Part shown: piece after piece, positions 14,150 through 21,798 of the stretch
Layout of the letters: each line of letters begins with the position of its first letter
How positions within the stretch are numbered: position 1 is the first letter of the stretch
NCBI GenBank assembly: GCA_024695315.1
Contig: JAILIJ010000317.1
Coordinates: 1 to 21,798 of the forward strand
From: Bacteroidaceae bacterium
GTDB lineage: Bacteria; Bacteroidota; Bacteroidia; Bacteroidales; Bacteroidaceae
Direction: 5' to 3'
DNA length: 21,798 nucleotides
Program-made: the position numbers and the translations under genes
Notes under the pieces: generated by a model
Database searches by the model: none
The model's input: only the letters and a program-made list of their open reading frames with translations
Told to the model about the DNA's origin: nothing

Positions 14150-15994
14150 ATGAGCGAAAAGATTACATTACAGTCTGTAGCAGAGGCGTTCTCTAAGGCT
14201 TGTGGTTTACCAAAGAAAACGGCTGAACATCTGGCTCGTGCTTTCTTTGAAACAATCACAGAAAAACTTAATACAGATGAGAGTGTTAAGATTAATGGAC
14301 TTGGAACTTTTAAGATCGTTGAGGTTTCAAGCCGTGAAAGTATCAATGTGACCAATGGCGAACGTATTCTTATTCCTGGGTATAAGAAGGTAACTTTTAC
14401 TCCAGAGGATGGGGTACTTTTAGATAATGTTGTAAATAGCGTGGAAAACAAAGAAGAGAAGGTAAATAAAAAAGAGGCTATGGAAGAAAAAGCTACAATA
14501 AAGCCTGAAGAGATAGAGAGTGCTAAGCCTGAAATAAATAATACAGAAGAGAATGTTGCAGTTATTTCTGCTGTAGTAAACGAGGCTGATGAAAAAGTTG
14601 AGGAGGAAGTAAATAGTGTTCTTACTCCTGAACATGTGGAAATAAAAGAAGATGAGTTCTCGGGTATTGATATGTTGATATGTACACCTGAAAGTGTTGC
14701 TGAGATAAAGCTTGAACTTGAAAATGCGCGTTCTGTTGCTGCAAAAAAACTTGCAGAAGCAAAAGAGGCACGTCGCGAAGTTTTGCGTCTTGAGACTTTA
14801 CTCGAAAAAATGGAAAATGGCGTTAAGCCTGAGGCCGTAGAAGATAATGTTGCATGTACAAATTCTAGTAATGTGGCAGCATCTGTAGATACTGTCTCAT
14901 CGGGAGTTGTTGCTTCTATGGTAGAAGAGGCTACTGTTGTTGATCAGTTGGCTTGTGCCGAATCATCTGAAGACGTAAGTGCAGATTCTGGTTCTGAGGA
15001 TAATTCTATTATGGCCGATGATAATAAGATACAGGAAGAAACTATACATGTTGCGGCAGAGACAGTTGCATCAAATAATGATGCTGTTTCTGTAGAACTT
15101 CCTAATACTTCTGAAAATAAAGTTGAGGCTTCTGAAATTTCTGATGCTATTTCTGAAGAAACAACAGAATCTAAGGAAAATGTTGAATCAATGATAGAGA
15201 GTTCAAATGACGGAGTGAACGAAAATGAAATTCCGGATGCTGTTGAATCAAAAGAGCCAGTAGAACAAGAACAATCAGAAGGGGATGTAATAGATTTTGA
15301 ATCTAATAATGTTGAGGCTAATCATTCAGATTCAGTAGAGTCAGAGACTCAAGAGAAAGACGACCAAGTTGATGCATCTAATGAGCAAACTCAGAATCCT
15401 GATGTTGTACAGGAGGTTGTGACAGCTTCGATAGCTGAAGGTCAGCCAAAGGAGAATAGTGAGTCAAAAGAGGAGGTTCTTAATCGTTTCTTGTCAGATT
15501 CGTCAAAACCAGAACCTGTGAAAGAAGATAAAGACTATTGGCTCTTGTGGGTACTCTTGCCTTTGGCCATCGTTCTTATTGTTGGATGTTCATTTATTGC
15601 ATTTAAGTATCATTCTGATAAACAGAAGAAGGAACTTAAAGAATTGCCAGTAAAGCCTAAGAATAATGTAACTCAACAGAAGACAACGACATATTCACAA
15701 AGTTCGAATGTAAAGAATGCAGATACTTTAATAAATAATTCGAAGGCTAAGGCTGAAGAAAAAACTGAAGTGCAGGAACAAAAGCCTGCAACAACAACTT
15801 CTATCTCAAAGAACACCACAAGCAAAACATCTCAGGAAAAGCAAAAAACGTATGTTTTGAAGAGAGGAGAAACTTTGACAAGAGTTTCAAGGAAATTCTA
15901 TAATACGGCAGATTCTGTAAATGCTATTATTAAGATAAATAAGATTAAGAATCCTGATAATGTGCAACCAGGAACAGAGCTTAAACTTCCTTGA
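14150..15994 (+). CDS. HU-type DNA-binding domain fused to a membrane helix and a LysM domain
   Basis: A 614-residue three-part protein. Residues 1-90 are an HU/IHF fold (helices 1-40, INGLGTFKIVE, then ESINVTNGERILIPGYKKVTF as the arm). Residues 91-460 are acidic, rich in Glu, Val, Ser and Asn and probably disordered, apart from a charged helix that could form a coiled coil at 185-222. One transmembrane helix lies at 464-485 (LLWVLLPLAIVLIVG), and a single LysM domain ends the protein at 567-614. The simplest model puts HU in the cytoplasm and LysM at peptidoglycan, linking nucleoid to wall. Against it, the basic residues lie on the LysM side of the helix (KYHSDKQKK), opposite to the positive-inside rule. 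It is the last gene of the ftsY operon. Domains are clear; the tether role is inference. Confidence 0.85.
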   Translation: MSEKITLQSVAEAFSKACGLPKKTAEHLARAFFETITEKLNTDESVKINGLGTFKIVEVSSRESINVTNGERILIPGYKKVTFTPEDGVLLDNVVNSVENKEEKVNKKEAMEEKATIKPEEIESAKPEINNTEENVAVISAVVNEADEKVEEEVNSVLTPEHVEIKEDEFSGIDMLICTPESVAEIKLELENARSVAAKKLAEAKEARREVLRLETLLEKMENGVKPEAVEDNVACTNSSNVAASVDTVSSGVVASMVEEATVVDQLACAESSEDVSADSGSEDNSIMADDNKIQEETIHVAAETVASNNDAVSVELPNTSENKVEASEISDAISEETTESKENVESMIESSNDGVNENEIPDAVESKEPVEQEQSEGDVIDFESNNVEANHSDSVESETQEKDDQVDASNEQTQNPDVVQEVVTASIAEGQPKENSESKEEVLNRFLSDSSKPEPVKEDKDYWLLWVLLPLAIVLIVGCSFIAFKYHSDKQKKELKELPVKPKNNVTQQKTTTYSQSSNVKNADTLINNSKAKAEEKTEVQEQKPATTTSISKNTTSKTSQEKQKTYVLKRGETLTRVSRKFYNTADSVNAIIKINKIKNPDNVQPGTELKLP

Positions 15995-16079
15995 TATTTC
16001 AATCAAATAGATGTTTAGAGAAAAAAGAATTTATACGCTAATATTGCTATCAGTTAAAATTTGAAAAGCAATAAATTAT

Positions 16080-16120
16080 ATGTCCGCGGTGCCAATAAAC
16101 TGGTATTGCGGACATTTTTT
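16080..16120 (+). terminator. Terminator of the ftsY-rimO-HU operon
   Basis: ATGTCCGC (16080-16087) pairs perfectly with GCGGACAT (16108-16115), with a further inner stem (90-94 against 101-105 of the same hundred). T-run 16115-16120 follows. It lies 86 bases after the stop codon. Confidence 0.87.
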
Positions 16121-16290
16121 GAAAATGTACCTTCCTCTGTCAAAAACGAAATGTGCAAATTGTTTATTCCCTAGGATATTGCAAATAAGTTTTTGCGGAT
16201 GGCTTGGAATAATGGTTGACTAATTATTGTAATTTTAACAAATTGTCAGCAAAGTTATGTAAATCCACTTTCTTTTTGTAAGTTGTGGAA

Positions 16291-16364
16291 ATACGAAATA
16301 ATTACGAAGGACTTCCGAAGGTAATACGAAGGTAATACGAAGGTAATACGAAGGACACACGAAA
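16291..16364 (+). repeat. 11-bp tandem repeat array, copy B (7 units)
   Basis: CGAA begins at 16294, 16305, 16316, 16327, 16338, 16349 and 16360, an exact 11-base period over seven units. Three consecutive units are the identical CGAAGGTAATA. The outer units drift (CGAAATAATTA at the left edge, CGAAATGACAT at the right), as expected for decay at array ends. The left flank GGAAATACGAA aligns with copy A at 747-757, about 15.5 kb away and in the same orientation. Confidence 0.93.
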
Positions 16365-16689
16365 TGACATATTGACTCGTATTCTGCGAGGAATGGAACA
16401 TTTTGTTTTTGGGGGGAGGATATTGATAATTTGTATTTAGCGGATAGTAATAATACCATCAGATAAATAAGAGAAATGTGCGTAGGTGAAGAAGAGTCGG
16501 GAAATACTGTATTACGAAAATTCTCATTATAATAAATGAAGTTATGGAACATAATTTCTATTCTTGAAAAACATGTTGGTAATGGCGGTTATCCTATTTC
16601 TGAATATAATGAAGCATTAAAATCTATTAAAATGATGATAAGTATTAGCCTTTTAATATATTTTAAGAAAATTTATAGAATGAAAGTGT

Positions 16690-16697
16690 TAAATTTG
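16690..16697 (+). promoter_or_regulatory. Probable -7 box of the Bat operon promoter
   Basis: TAAATTTG matches TAnnTTTG exactly, with a predicted start near 16704 and a leader of about 42 bases before the MoxR gene. No TTTG is found 19-20 bases upstream, so this is a partial match. Confidence 0.4.
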
Positions 16698-16745
16698 TAG
16701 CCGAAATAATAAACTACAAACAGAAACCAAAATTATAGTATAAAG

Positions 16746-17741
16746 ATGGCAGATGCTATCGATATTCGTGAGTTAAACGAACGAATTGAAAGACATAGTT
16801 CTTTTGTTACTAATATTATGACTGGTATGGATCAAGCCATTATCGGTCAGAAACATCTTGTGGAATCTCTTCTCATTGGCCTTTTGTCAGATGGACATGT
16901 GCTGCTTGAGGGTGTTCCTGGTCTTGCAAAGACAAAGGCTATCAAAACCCTTTCATCTTTGATTGACGCGCAGTTTAGTCGTATTCAGTTTACACCGGAC
17001 CTTCTTCCTGCTGACGTTATAGGTACTATGATTTATAGTCAAAAGGATGGCGCTTTTGTTGCAAAGAAGGGTCCTGTATTCGCAAATTTTGTACTTGCAG
17101 ACGAGATCAACCGTGCACCAGCAAAGGTGCAAAGTGCTTTGCTTGAAGCTATGCAGGAACGTCAGGTTACTATTAGCACAAATACTTATGAGCTTCCAAA
17201 GCCTTTCCTTGTTTTGGCTACTCAGAACCCAATCGAACAAGAAGGTACATATCCACTTCCTGAGGCACAGGTCGACCGTTTCATGCTTAAGGTAATTATT
17301 GATTATCCTAAGCTAGAAGAGGAGAAAAAGATTATCCGTCAGAATATTACTGGTGAGAAAACAGAGATAAAGCCAATTATGACTACTAAGGAGATAGAAG
17401 ATGCTCGTGCCGTAGTACGTCAGGTTTATCTTGACGAAAAGATCGAACAGTACATTGCGGATATTGTATTTGCTACACGTTATCCAGAAAAGTATAATCT
17501 TAAAGAGTTGAAAGGCTTGATTGGTTTTGGAGGCTCTCCTCGAGCATCAATTAATTTAGCACTTGCATCTCGTTCATATGCATTTATCAAGCATCGTGGT
17601 TATGTCATTCCTGAGGATGTTCGCGCGGTCGCACATGATGTGATGCGTCACCGTATAGGATTGACATACGAGGCTGAGGCAAGTAATGTTTCAAGCGAGG
17701 AAATTGTTAGTAAGATTATTAACAAGGTTGAAGTACCTTAA
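16746..17741 (+). CDS. MoxR-family AAA+ ATPase
   Basis: A 331-residue AAA+ chaperone-like ATPase. Walker A is GVPGLAKT (56-63), Walker B is LADEINRA with D119 and E120, sensor 1 lies in LVLATQNPIEQEGTYPLPEAQ, and the lid domain carries GGSPRASINL. MoxR proteins are thought to remodel or load partners with VWA domains, and here the next genes encode a DUF58 protein and two VWA proteins. It is the first gene of the Bat operon. A 47-base gap with a small hairpin separates it from the DUF58 gene. In Bacteroides fragilis the bat genes affect aerotolerance; the molecular target is not known from sequence. Confidence 0.95.
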   Translation: MADAIDIRELNERIERHSSFVTNIMTGMDQAIIGQKHLVESLLIGLLSDGHVLLEGVPGLAKTKAIKTLSSLIDAQFSRIQFTPDLLPADVIGTMIYSQKDGAFVAKKGPVFANFVLADEINRAPAKVQSALLEAMQERQVTISTNTYELPKPFLVLATQNPIEQEGTYPLPEAQVDRFMLKVIIDYPKLEEEKKIIRQNITGEKTEIKPIMTTKEIEDARAVVRQVYLDEKIEQYIADIVFATRYPEKYNLKELKGLIGFGGSPRASINLALASRSYAFIKHRGYVIPEDVRAVAHDVMRHRIGLTYEAEASNVSSEEIVSKIINKVEVP

Positions 17742-17788
17742 TTAATTTCTACTAATTATATTGTTTTTTTTAAGTTGTATACTTAAAT

Positions 17789-18661
17789 ATGGATACTGAA
17801 GAATTATTACAACGAGTCAGAAAGATAGAGATAAAGACAAGAGGACTCTCCAACAATATTTTTGCTGGAGAGTATCACTCTGCTTTCAAGGGTCGTGGTA
17901 TGGCATTCTCCGAGGTTCGTGAATATCAATATGGCGATGATGTGCGTGACATAGATTGGAACGTTACAGCTCGCCTTGGAAAACCCTATATTAAAGTCTT
18001 TGAAGAAGAACGAGAGTTGACGGTAATGCTTCTTGTTGATGTTTCTGGTAGTTTGGATTTTGGTACGGCTGTACAGACAAAACGCCAAATGGTAACAGAA
18101 ATTGCAGCAACTCTTGCTTTCTCGGCCATTCAGAATAATGATAAGATTGGTGTTATCTTCTTTTCAGATAAGGTAGAGAAATTTATCCCTCCTAAAAAAG
18201 GTAGAAAGCATATTCTATTCATTATACGTGAACTCTTGGACTTTAAGCCAACAAGTCAGAGGACAGACATTGGTACGGCTCTCCAGTTTATGACAGATGC
18301 AATCAAGAAGCGTTCTACAATGTTTATATTGAGTGACTTTTTTGATGAAAAAGATTACACTAATCAACTTACTATCGCAAATAGGAAGCATGATGTCGTT
18401 GCATTACAGATATATGATCAGCGTATGGCTGAGATGCCAGACGTAGGCATTATAAAGATGCGTGATGCAGAGACAGGAGATGAGATATTTGTAGATACAT
18501 CTTCTAAGGCAGTTAGAAAAGCTCATAATGATTGGTGGGTGAAGTATCAAAAGTGGCTCAAACATGTTATGACAAAGTCTAATGTTGATTGGGTTTCTGT
18601 ACGAACGGATGAAGATTATGTCAAAGCCCTTATGAATATGTTCAAAAAGCGTAGTATGTAG
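17789..18661 (+). CDS. DUF58 domain protein with VWA-like fold
   Basis: A 290-residue soluble protein without signal peptide or membrane segment. The DUF58 signature FSEVREYQYGDDVRDIDW lies at 40-57, followed by VTARLGKPYIK. A VWA-like metal site (MIDAS) is D84-S86-S88 in LLVDVSGSLDFG, with T-rich RTDIGTAL further on and SDFFDE as the third element. It is the usual partner of MoxR and is probably a cytoplasmic substrate or adaptor at the membrane. It starts 47 bases after MoxR and ends 2 bases before the next gene, so translation may be coupled. The start is supported by the family-typical N-terminus LLQRVRKIEI. Confidence 0.94.
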   Translation: MDTEELLQRVRKIEIKTRGLSNNIFAGEYHSAFKGRGMAFSEVREYQYGDDVRDIDWNVTARLGKPYIKVFEEERELTVMLLVDVSGSLDFGTAVQTKRQMVTEIAATLAFSAIQNNDKIGVIFFSDKVEKFIPPKKGRKHILFIIRELLDFKPTSQRTDIGTALQFMTDAIKKRSTMFILSDFFDEKDYTNQLTIANRKHDVVALQIYDQRMAEMPDVGIIKMRDAETGDEIFVDTSSKAVRKAHNDWWVKYQKWLKHVMTKSNVDWVSVRTDEDYVKALMNMFKKRSM

Positions 18662-18663
18662 AT

Positions 18664-19743
18664 ATGAAATTCGAGAAACTTATATCTTTGATTTTTATAA
18701 CACTTTTGAGTTGTAGCATGGCAATGGCTCAACAGGTAACGGTCGAGAACAAGATGGACTCGGCCTATATCTATATTGGCCAGCGTATGGGGATTACTAT
18801 TGAGGTAAGTGCAGATAAAGGGAAGAATGTTGAGTTACCAATCTATGACTCACTCCAAATGATTGTTCCAGGCATAGAGTACCTCTCTTGTGCTCGCCCT
18901 GATACTCAATTTATAAACGATGGCAAACGCATGATACTAAAGAAAAAGTATTATGTAACATCCTTTGATACAGCATTGTATTTCATTCCTCCCATGCAGG
19001 TAAAGGTTGACAATAAAGTCTTTAAGGCAAAGAATTTAGCATTAAAAGTCATTACATTTGATGTGGATACATTACATCCAGAGAAAATTTTTGGCAATAA
19101 AGATGTGATGAGTCCGCCTTTCGATGCAAATGAATGGATACTAATGATTTGGCTTTCGTTTATTGTTGTTATAATTACAGCAATTCTTCTTTATGTAGGA
19201 ATAAGACTTAAGGATAATAAACCTATCATAAAGCGAATAAAATTGAAGCAACATATAGCTCCACATAAGGCTGCAATGAAGAAGATCGAAAAGATCAAGG
19301 AAGAAAAAATTTGGCAAAGTGAAGATTCAAAGGAATATTATACTAAACTTACAGACACGTTAAGACAATATATTAAGGAACGTTATGGCTTTAACGCTAC
19401 AGAGATGACTTCTTATGAAATCATACAGCAGCTTGAGCAAATTAATGATCAAGAGGCTATTGGTGAATTGCGAGAACTGTTCCAGACTGCTGATCTTGTT
19501 AAGTTTGCTAAATATAGTACCTTGGTTAATGAGAATGACAGAAACCTTGTGTACGCAATCGAATATATCAATCAGACAAAGGTGGAAGAAGAGGTTAAAC
19601 CTCAGCCTGAGGAAATTGTTGTTGAAGAAAAGCGTTCAAAGGAGACTAAGTTTATTCTTATAAGCCTTGTATTATTATCATCTATTGTTCTGCTTGCTGT
19701 ATTCGGCTATCTGATGTATAGAATGTTCTATCTGATGTTATAA
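18664..19743 (+). CDS. BatD-like inner-membrane protein of the Bat operon
   Basis: A 359-residue exported membrane protein. A signal peptide ends near AMA-Q23; LLSC at 14-17 is a weak lipobox alternative. The periplasmic part (24-150) is a beta domain (VTVENKMDSAYIYIGQRM) like the Oxygen-tolerance/BatD domain. One transmembrane helix lies at about 153-178. The cytoplasmic part has the helical DUF4381-like motif YYTKLTDTLRQYIKERYG (about 227-244). A second helix closes the protein at about 329-358. It follows the DUF58 gene by 2 bases and precedes batA by 57 bases. Its position between DUF58 and BatA is standard for Bacteroidales Bat operons. It is shorter than BatD itself, which would be expected further downstream. 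Membrane topology is inferred. Confidence 0.82.
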   Translation: MKFEKLISLIFITLLSCSMAMAQQVTVENKMDSAYIYIGQRMGITIEVSADKGKNVELPIYDSLQMIVPGIEYLSCARPDTQFINDGKRMILKKKYYVTSFDTALYFIPPMQVKVDNKVFKAKNLALKVITFDVDTLHPEKIFGNKDVMSPPFDANEWILMIWLSFIVVIITAILLYVGIRLKDNKPIIKRIKLKQHIAPHKAAMKKIEKIKEEKIWQSEDSKEYYTKLTDTLRQYIKERYGFNATEMTSYEIIQQLEQINDQEAIGELRELFQTADLVKFAKYSTLVNENDRNLVYAIEYINQTKVEEEVKPQPEEIVVEEKRSKETKFILISLVLLSSIVLLAVFGYLMYRMFYLML

Positions 19744-19800
19744 AAGCATGTAAGTAGATGTTATACGTAGTTTATAAATTTGTAAAAAAGAATTAATCAG

Positions 19801-20790
19801 ATGTTTTTTAAGAATCCGGTATTTTTTATTTTACTTGTTGCTCTGTTACCATATATTATTTGGTATGTGCTTCGGTACAAGAAGAGTTTGCCTTCAATGA
19901 AGGTGCCAGAGACAAGTAAGTACCGCTATACACCAAAGAGTTTTAGATTGTATCTGATTCACATGCCTTTTGTGCTGAGAGTCATTCTTATGGTTCTTGT
20001 TGTATGCATATTGGCGCGTCCTCAATCTAAGCATGATTGGAGTAATACTGATGTTGAAGGTATTGACATTATGCTTGCTGTTGATGTTTCAACTAGTATG
20101 TTGGCTCAGGATTTTAAACCAAATCGTGTAGAAGCGCTCAAGGAAATAGCTCAGCAGTTTATTGAGAAACGACCAAATGATAATATAGGTCTTACGATTT
20201 TTGCAGGAGATGCATATACGCAATGTCCACCGACGACAGATCATAATGTATTGATGAATCTTTATAATGCTGTTGATGGTAATATGGCCATGAAAGGGGT
20301 TATAGAAGATGGAACTGCTATCGGTGATGGTATCATGAACTCCATTTTGCGTCTGAAAGACAGCAAGGCAAAGTCAAAGGTTGTTATTCTTCTTACTGAT
20401 GGTGTAAATAATTCTGGCGAAATTTCACCTATTACATCTGCAGAAATAGCAAAAAAATACAAGATTCGTATCTATACCATTGGTATTGGTCGTAATGGAA
20501 TGGCTCCTTATCCTGTTCCTACGGGTGGAACAGTTATGTTGCCTGTCGAGATTGATGAAGCAACTATGAACAAAATCTCTAATATGACCGGTGGTATGTA
20601 TTATAGAGCTCAAAAGAATGCGGAACTTCAAGCAATTTATCAAGATATTGATAAACTTGAAAGAACTAAATTTAGCGTTAAACATTATAGTCAAAGGTCT
20701 GAATTATTCGAACCTTTCGCTCTTGCAGCGTTAATTGTTCTGCTCCTTGAGATTATCATACGTTATCTTGTATTAAAGAGATTGCCTTAA
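19801..20790 (+). CDS. batA: BatA, VWA-domain inner-membrane protein
   Basis: A 329-residue protein with N-terminal helices at about 6-25 and 56-72 (FVLRVILMVLVVCILARPQ), a VWA domain at about 88-285 and a C-terminal helix at about 309-325. The MIDAS metal site is D95-S97-S99 (AVDVSTSM), with the later Thr in DGTAIGDG and Asp in LLTDGVNN. The VWA domain faces one side of the inner membrane and probably binds partner proteins of the Bat complex, possibly acted on by MoxR. TAAATTTG at 19775-19782, just before the gene, matches a -7 box without a -33 box and could be a weak internal promoter. It lies 29 bases before batB. Confidence 0.93.
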   Translation: MFFKNPVFFILLVALLPYIIWYVLRYKKSLPSMKVPETSKYRYTPKSFRLYLIHMPFVLRVILMVLVVCILARPQSKHDWSNTDVEGIDIMLAVDVSTSMLAQDFKPNRVEALKEIAQQFIEKRPNDNIGLTIFAGDAYTQCPPTTDHNVLMNLYNAVDGNMAMKGVIEDGTAIGDGIMNSILRLKDSKAKSKVVILLTDGVNNSGEISPITSAEIAKKYKIRIYTIGIGRNGMAPYPVPTGGTVMLPVEIDEATMNKISNMTGGMYYRAQKNAELQAIYQDIDKLERTKFSVKHYSQRSELFEPFALAALIVLLLEIIIRYLVLKRLP

Positions 20791-20819
20791 TAGGTAAAGT
20801 TTAATGAATAAAAATCACT

Positions 20820-21798
20820 ATGTTTAGATTCGCTAATTCAACATACTTATATTTATTACTGCTGATTCCTCTGTTCACATCTATATACGTATTTCTCCAG
20901 TATAGGATGAAAAAGAATTTACGTAAATTTGGTGATCCTGAGTTGTTGGCTAGTCTAATGCCTGACGTTTCCAATGCGCGTCGTCATTTTAAGTTTGTTC
21001 TTATCATGATAGCTTTGGCATTAGTTATTTTCTTGATGGCACGTCCTCAGTATGGAACACGTAATGAGGAGGTGAAGAGGTCAGGAATAGAAGTTATGAT
21101 GGCTGTAGATGTGAGTAATTCTATGCTCTGTAAGGATGTAAGTCCGAGTCGTTTGGATAAATCTAAGATGATTCTTGATAAACTTACAGAACAATTCGAA
21201 GAGGATAAGGTTGGATTAGTTGCATTTGCCGGTTCGGCTATAACTCTTCTTCCTATGACAACAGATTATGTAAGTGCGAAAATGTTCATGGATCAGTTGT
21301 CTCCTGCAACAATTTCTATTCAAGGAACTAATCTTAGTGAGGCTATTACTAGGGCAATTGCTGGTTTTTCTAACAATAAAGCAGTTGGTAGAGCACTTAT
21401 TTTGATAACTGATGCCGAGGATAATGAGGAAGGAGCTATTGAAGCAGCTAAATTAGCCAGGGATAAAGGCATCAAAATTTTTGTTCTTTCTGTAGGTACT
21501 AGAGAAGGTGGATTGATTCCATTAAATATAGGTGGTTACAAAAAGGATAAGAATGGTAATGTAGTTACTACTCGATTGAATGAAGAAATAGGACAAAATA
21601 TTGCAAAAGCTGGCAATGGAATGTATATTCATGTAGACCAGACTGGACAGGCACAATCTATTCTTGAGGAAGAAATCAGCAAGATGCAGAAAGAGGATAT
21701 TACCGAATCCTTGTATTCTGAATATGATGAACAGTTTGTGGCAGTAGCAATATTGTTATTCATTCAATCGAGTAGTAACTACATTACCATTCTTATCC
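20820..21798 (+). CDS. batB: BatB, VWA-domain inner-membrane protein, cut by the window end
   Basis: The frame opens at ATG 20820 and runs 326 codons to the right edge without a stop. Two N-terminal helices lie at about 8-25 and 57-72 (ending LMARPQYG), as in BatA, and a VWA domain follows at about 88-290 with MIDAS residues D96-S98-S100 (AVDVSNSM), then GTNLSEA and ITDAEDNEEG. The ending YSEYDEQF leads into the expected C-terminal helix. That helix is atypical: QSSSN interrupts it just before the edge. BatB usually ends about here, so only a few codons are likely missing. It is a paralogue of BatA and its partner in the complex; the TPR proteins and BatD should follow outside the window. Confidence 0.92.
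   Translation, partial: MFRFANSTYLYLLLLIPLFTSIYVFLQYRMKKNLRKFGDPELLASLMPDVSNARRHFKFVLIMIALALVIFLMARPQYGTRNEEVKRSGIEVMMAVDVSNSMLCKDVSPSRLDKSKMILDKLTEQFEEDKVGLVAFAGSAITLLPMTTDYVSAKMFMDQLSPATISIQGTNLSEAITRAIAGFSNNKAVGRALILITDAEDNEEGAIEAAKLARDKGIKIFVLSVGTREGGLIPLNIGGYKKDKNGNVVTTRLNEEIGQNIAKAGNGMYIHVDQTGQAQSILEEEISKMQKEDITESLYSEYDEQFVAVAILLFIQSSSNYITILI

Larger units (their letters stand above)
15995..16745. other. 751-base gene-less stretch with repeat array
   Basis: After the terminator at 16080-16120 no convincing gene is seen. An early hairpin pairs TATTGCT (16042-16048) with AGCAATA (16067-16073). The 11-bp repeat array lies at 16291-16364. A 54-codon frame (16536-16700) has no family resemblance and overlaps the -7 box of the next operon. 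A - strand frame at 16235-16552 crosses the repeats and also shows no family features. The stretch separates two housekeeping-type operons. Confidence 0.7.

Noticed and set aside
13924..14451. 175-codon frame on the - strand over the HU genes
   Set aside because: It is the antisense of two well-supported HU genes and has a low-complexity Ser/Leu make-up typical of shadows.
16235..16552. 105-codon frame on the - strand across the repeat array
   Set aside because: It reads through the 11-bp repeats, has no promoter or recognisable domain, and its make-up is what AT-rich non-coding DNA gives.
16536..16700. 54-codon frame MKLWNIISILEKH... on the + strand before the MoxR gene
   Set aside because: No family resemblance, no ribosome-binding feature, and its end overlaps the -7 box of the Bat operon. 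It could be a gene remnant but the sequence gives no support.
18664..18735. Lipoprotein signal in the BatD-like protein
   Set aside because: LLSC has Leu at the -2 position, a poor lipobox, and an ordinary cleavage site AMA-Q follows; kept only as a minor alternative.

Overview
The window looks like a chromosomal segment of an AT-rich Bacteroidales bacterium, most likely Prevotellaceae (Prevotella/Segatella type). The reasons are several promoters of the Bacteroidota form TTTG-N19/20-TAnnTTTG, few Shine-Dalgarno sites, the gene order rpmB-rpmG-DUF4295-ftsY-rimO, a MoxR/Bat operon, several GH43 enzymes, and a C-terminal sorting tail of the Prevotella type. No rRNA, tRNA, CRISPR array, transposase or phage gene was seen.

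Layout. (1) 1-450, + strand: the 3' end of a GH43 endo-arabinanase, closed by a strong terminator. (2) 451-1066: no protein gene, but a consensus promoter firing into a block of 11-bp repeats and a downstream hairpin, which may be an undescribed small RNA. (3) 1067-2434, - strand: an orphan TrpB2-type tryptophan synthase beta chain with its own promoter and terminator. (4) 2700-10547, - strand: a carbohydrate locus. In order of transcription it holds a HAD sugar-phosphatase-like enzyme, an 824-residue secreted protein with two related jelly-roll-like modules and a T9SS-like tail, a terminator, then a promoter and two GH43 enzymes. No SusC/SusD pair or regulator is present.

(5) 10805-11449, + strand: ribosomal proteins bL28 and bL33 and a 50-residue DUF4295 protein, probably the Bacteroidota ribosomal protein bL38. 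(6) 11577-15994, + strand: ftsY, rimO, an HU protein and a 614-residue protein that joins an HU-type DNA-binding domain to a transmembrane helix and a LysM domain. The unit lies between a consensus promoter and a terminator with 5 to 21 bp gaps, so it reads as one operon. (7) 15995-16745: no convincing gene, but a second and longer copy of the 11-bp repeat. (8) 16746 to the end, + strand: the start of a Bat (aerotolerance) operon: MoxR ATPase, DUF58 protein, a BatD-like membrane protein, BatA, and BatB running off the window.

How the genes work together. The three GH43 enzymes and the 824-residue protein probably handle arabinose-containing plant polysaccharide at the cell surface or in the periplasm, and the HAD enzyme may act on a phosphorylated sugar inside the cell. 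The central block is translation and membrane-targeting housekeeping plus nucleoid proteins. The Bat genes form an inner-membrane AAA+/VWA system linked to envelope or oxidative stress in relatives. The two most unusual items are the HU-TM-LysM protein, which could link DNA to the cell wall, and the repeat-containing orphan transcription unit at 628-927.
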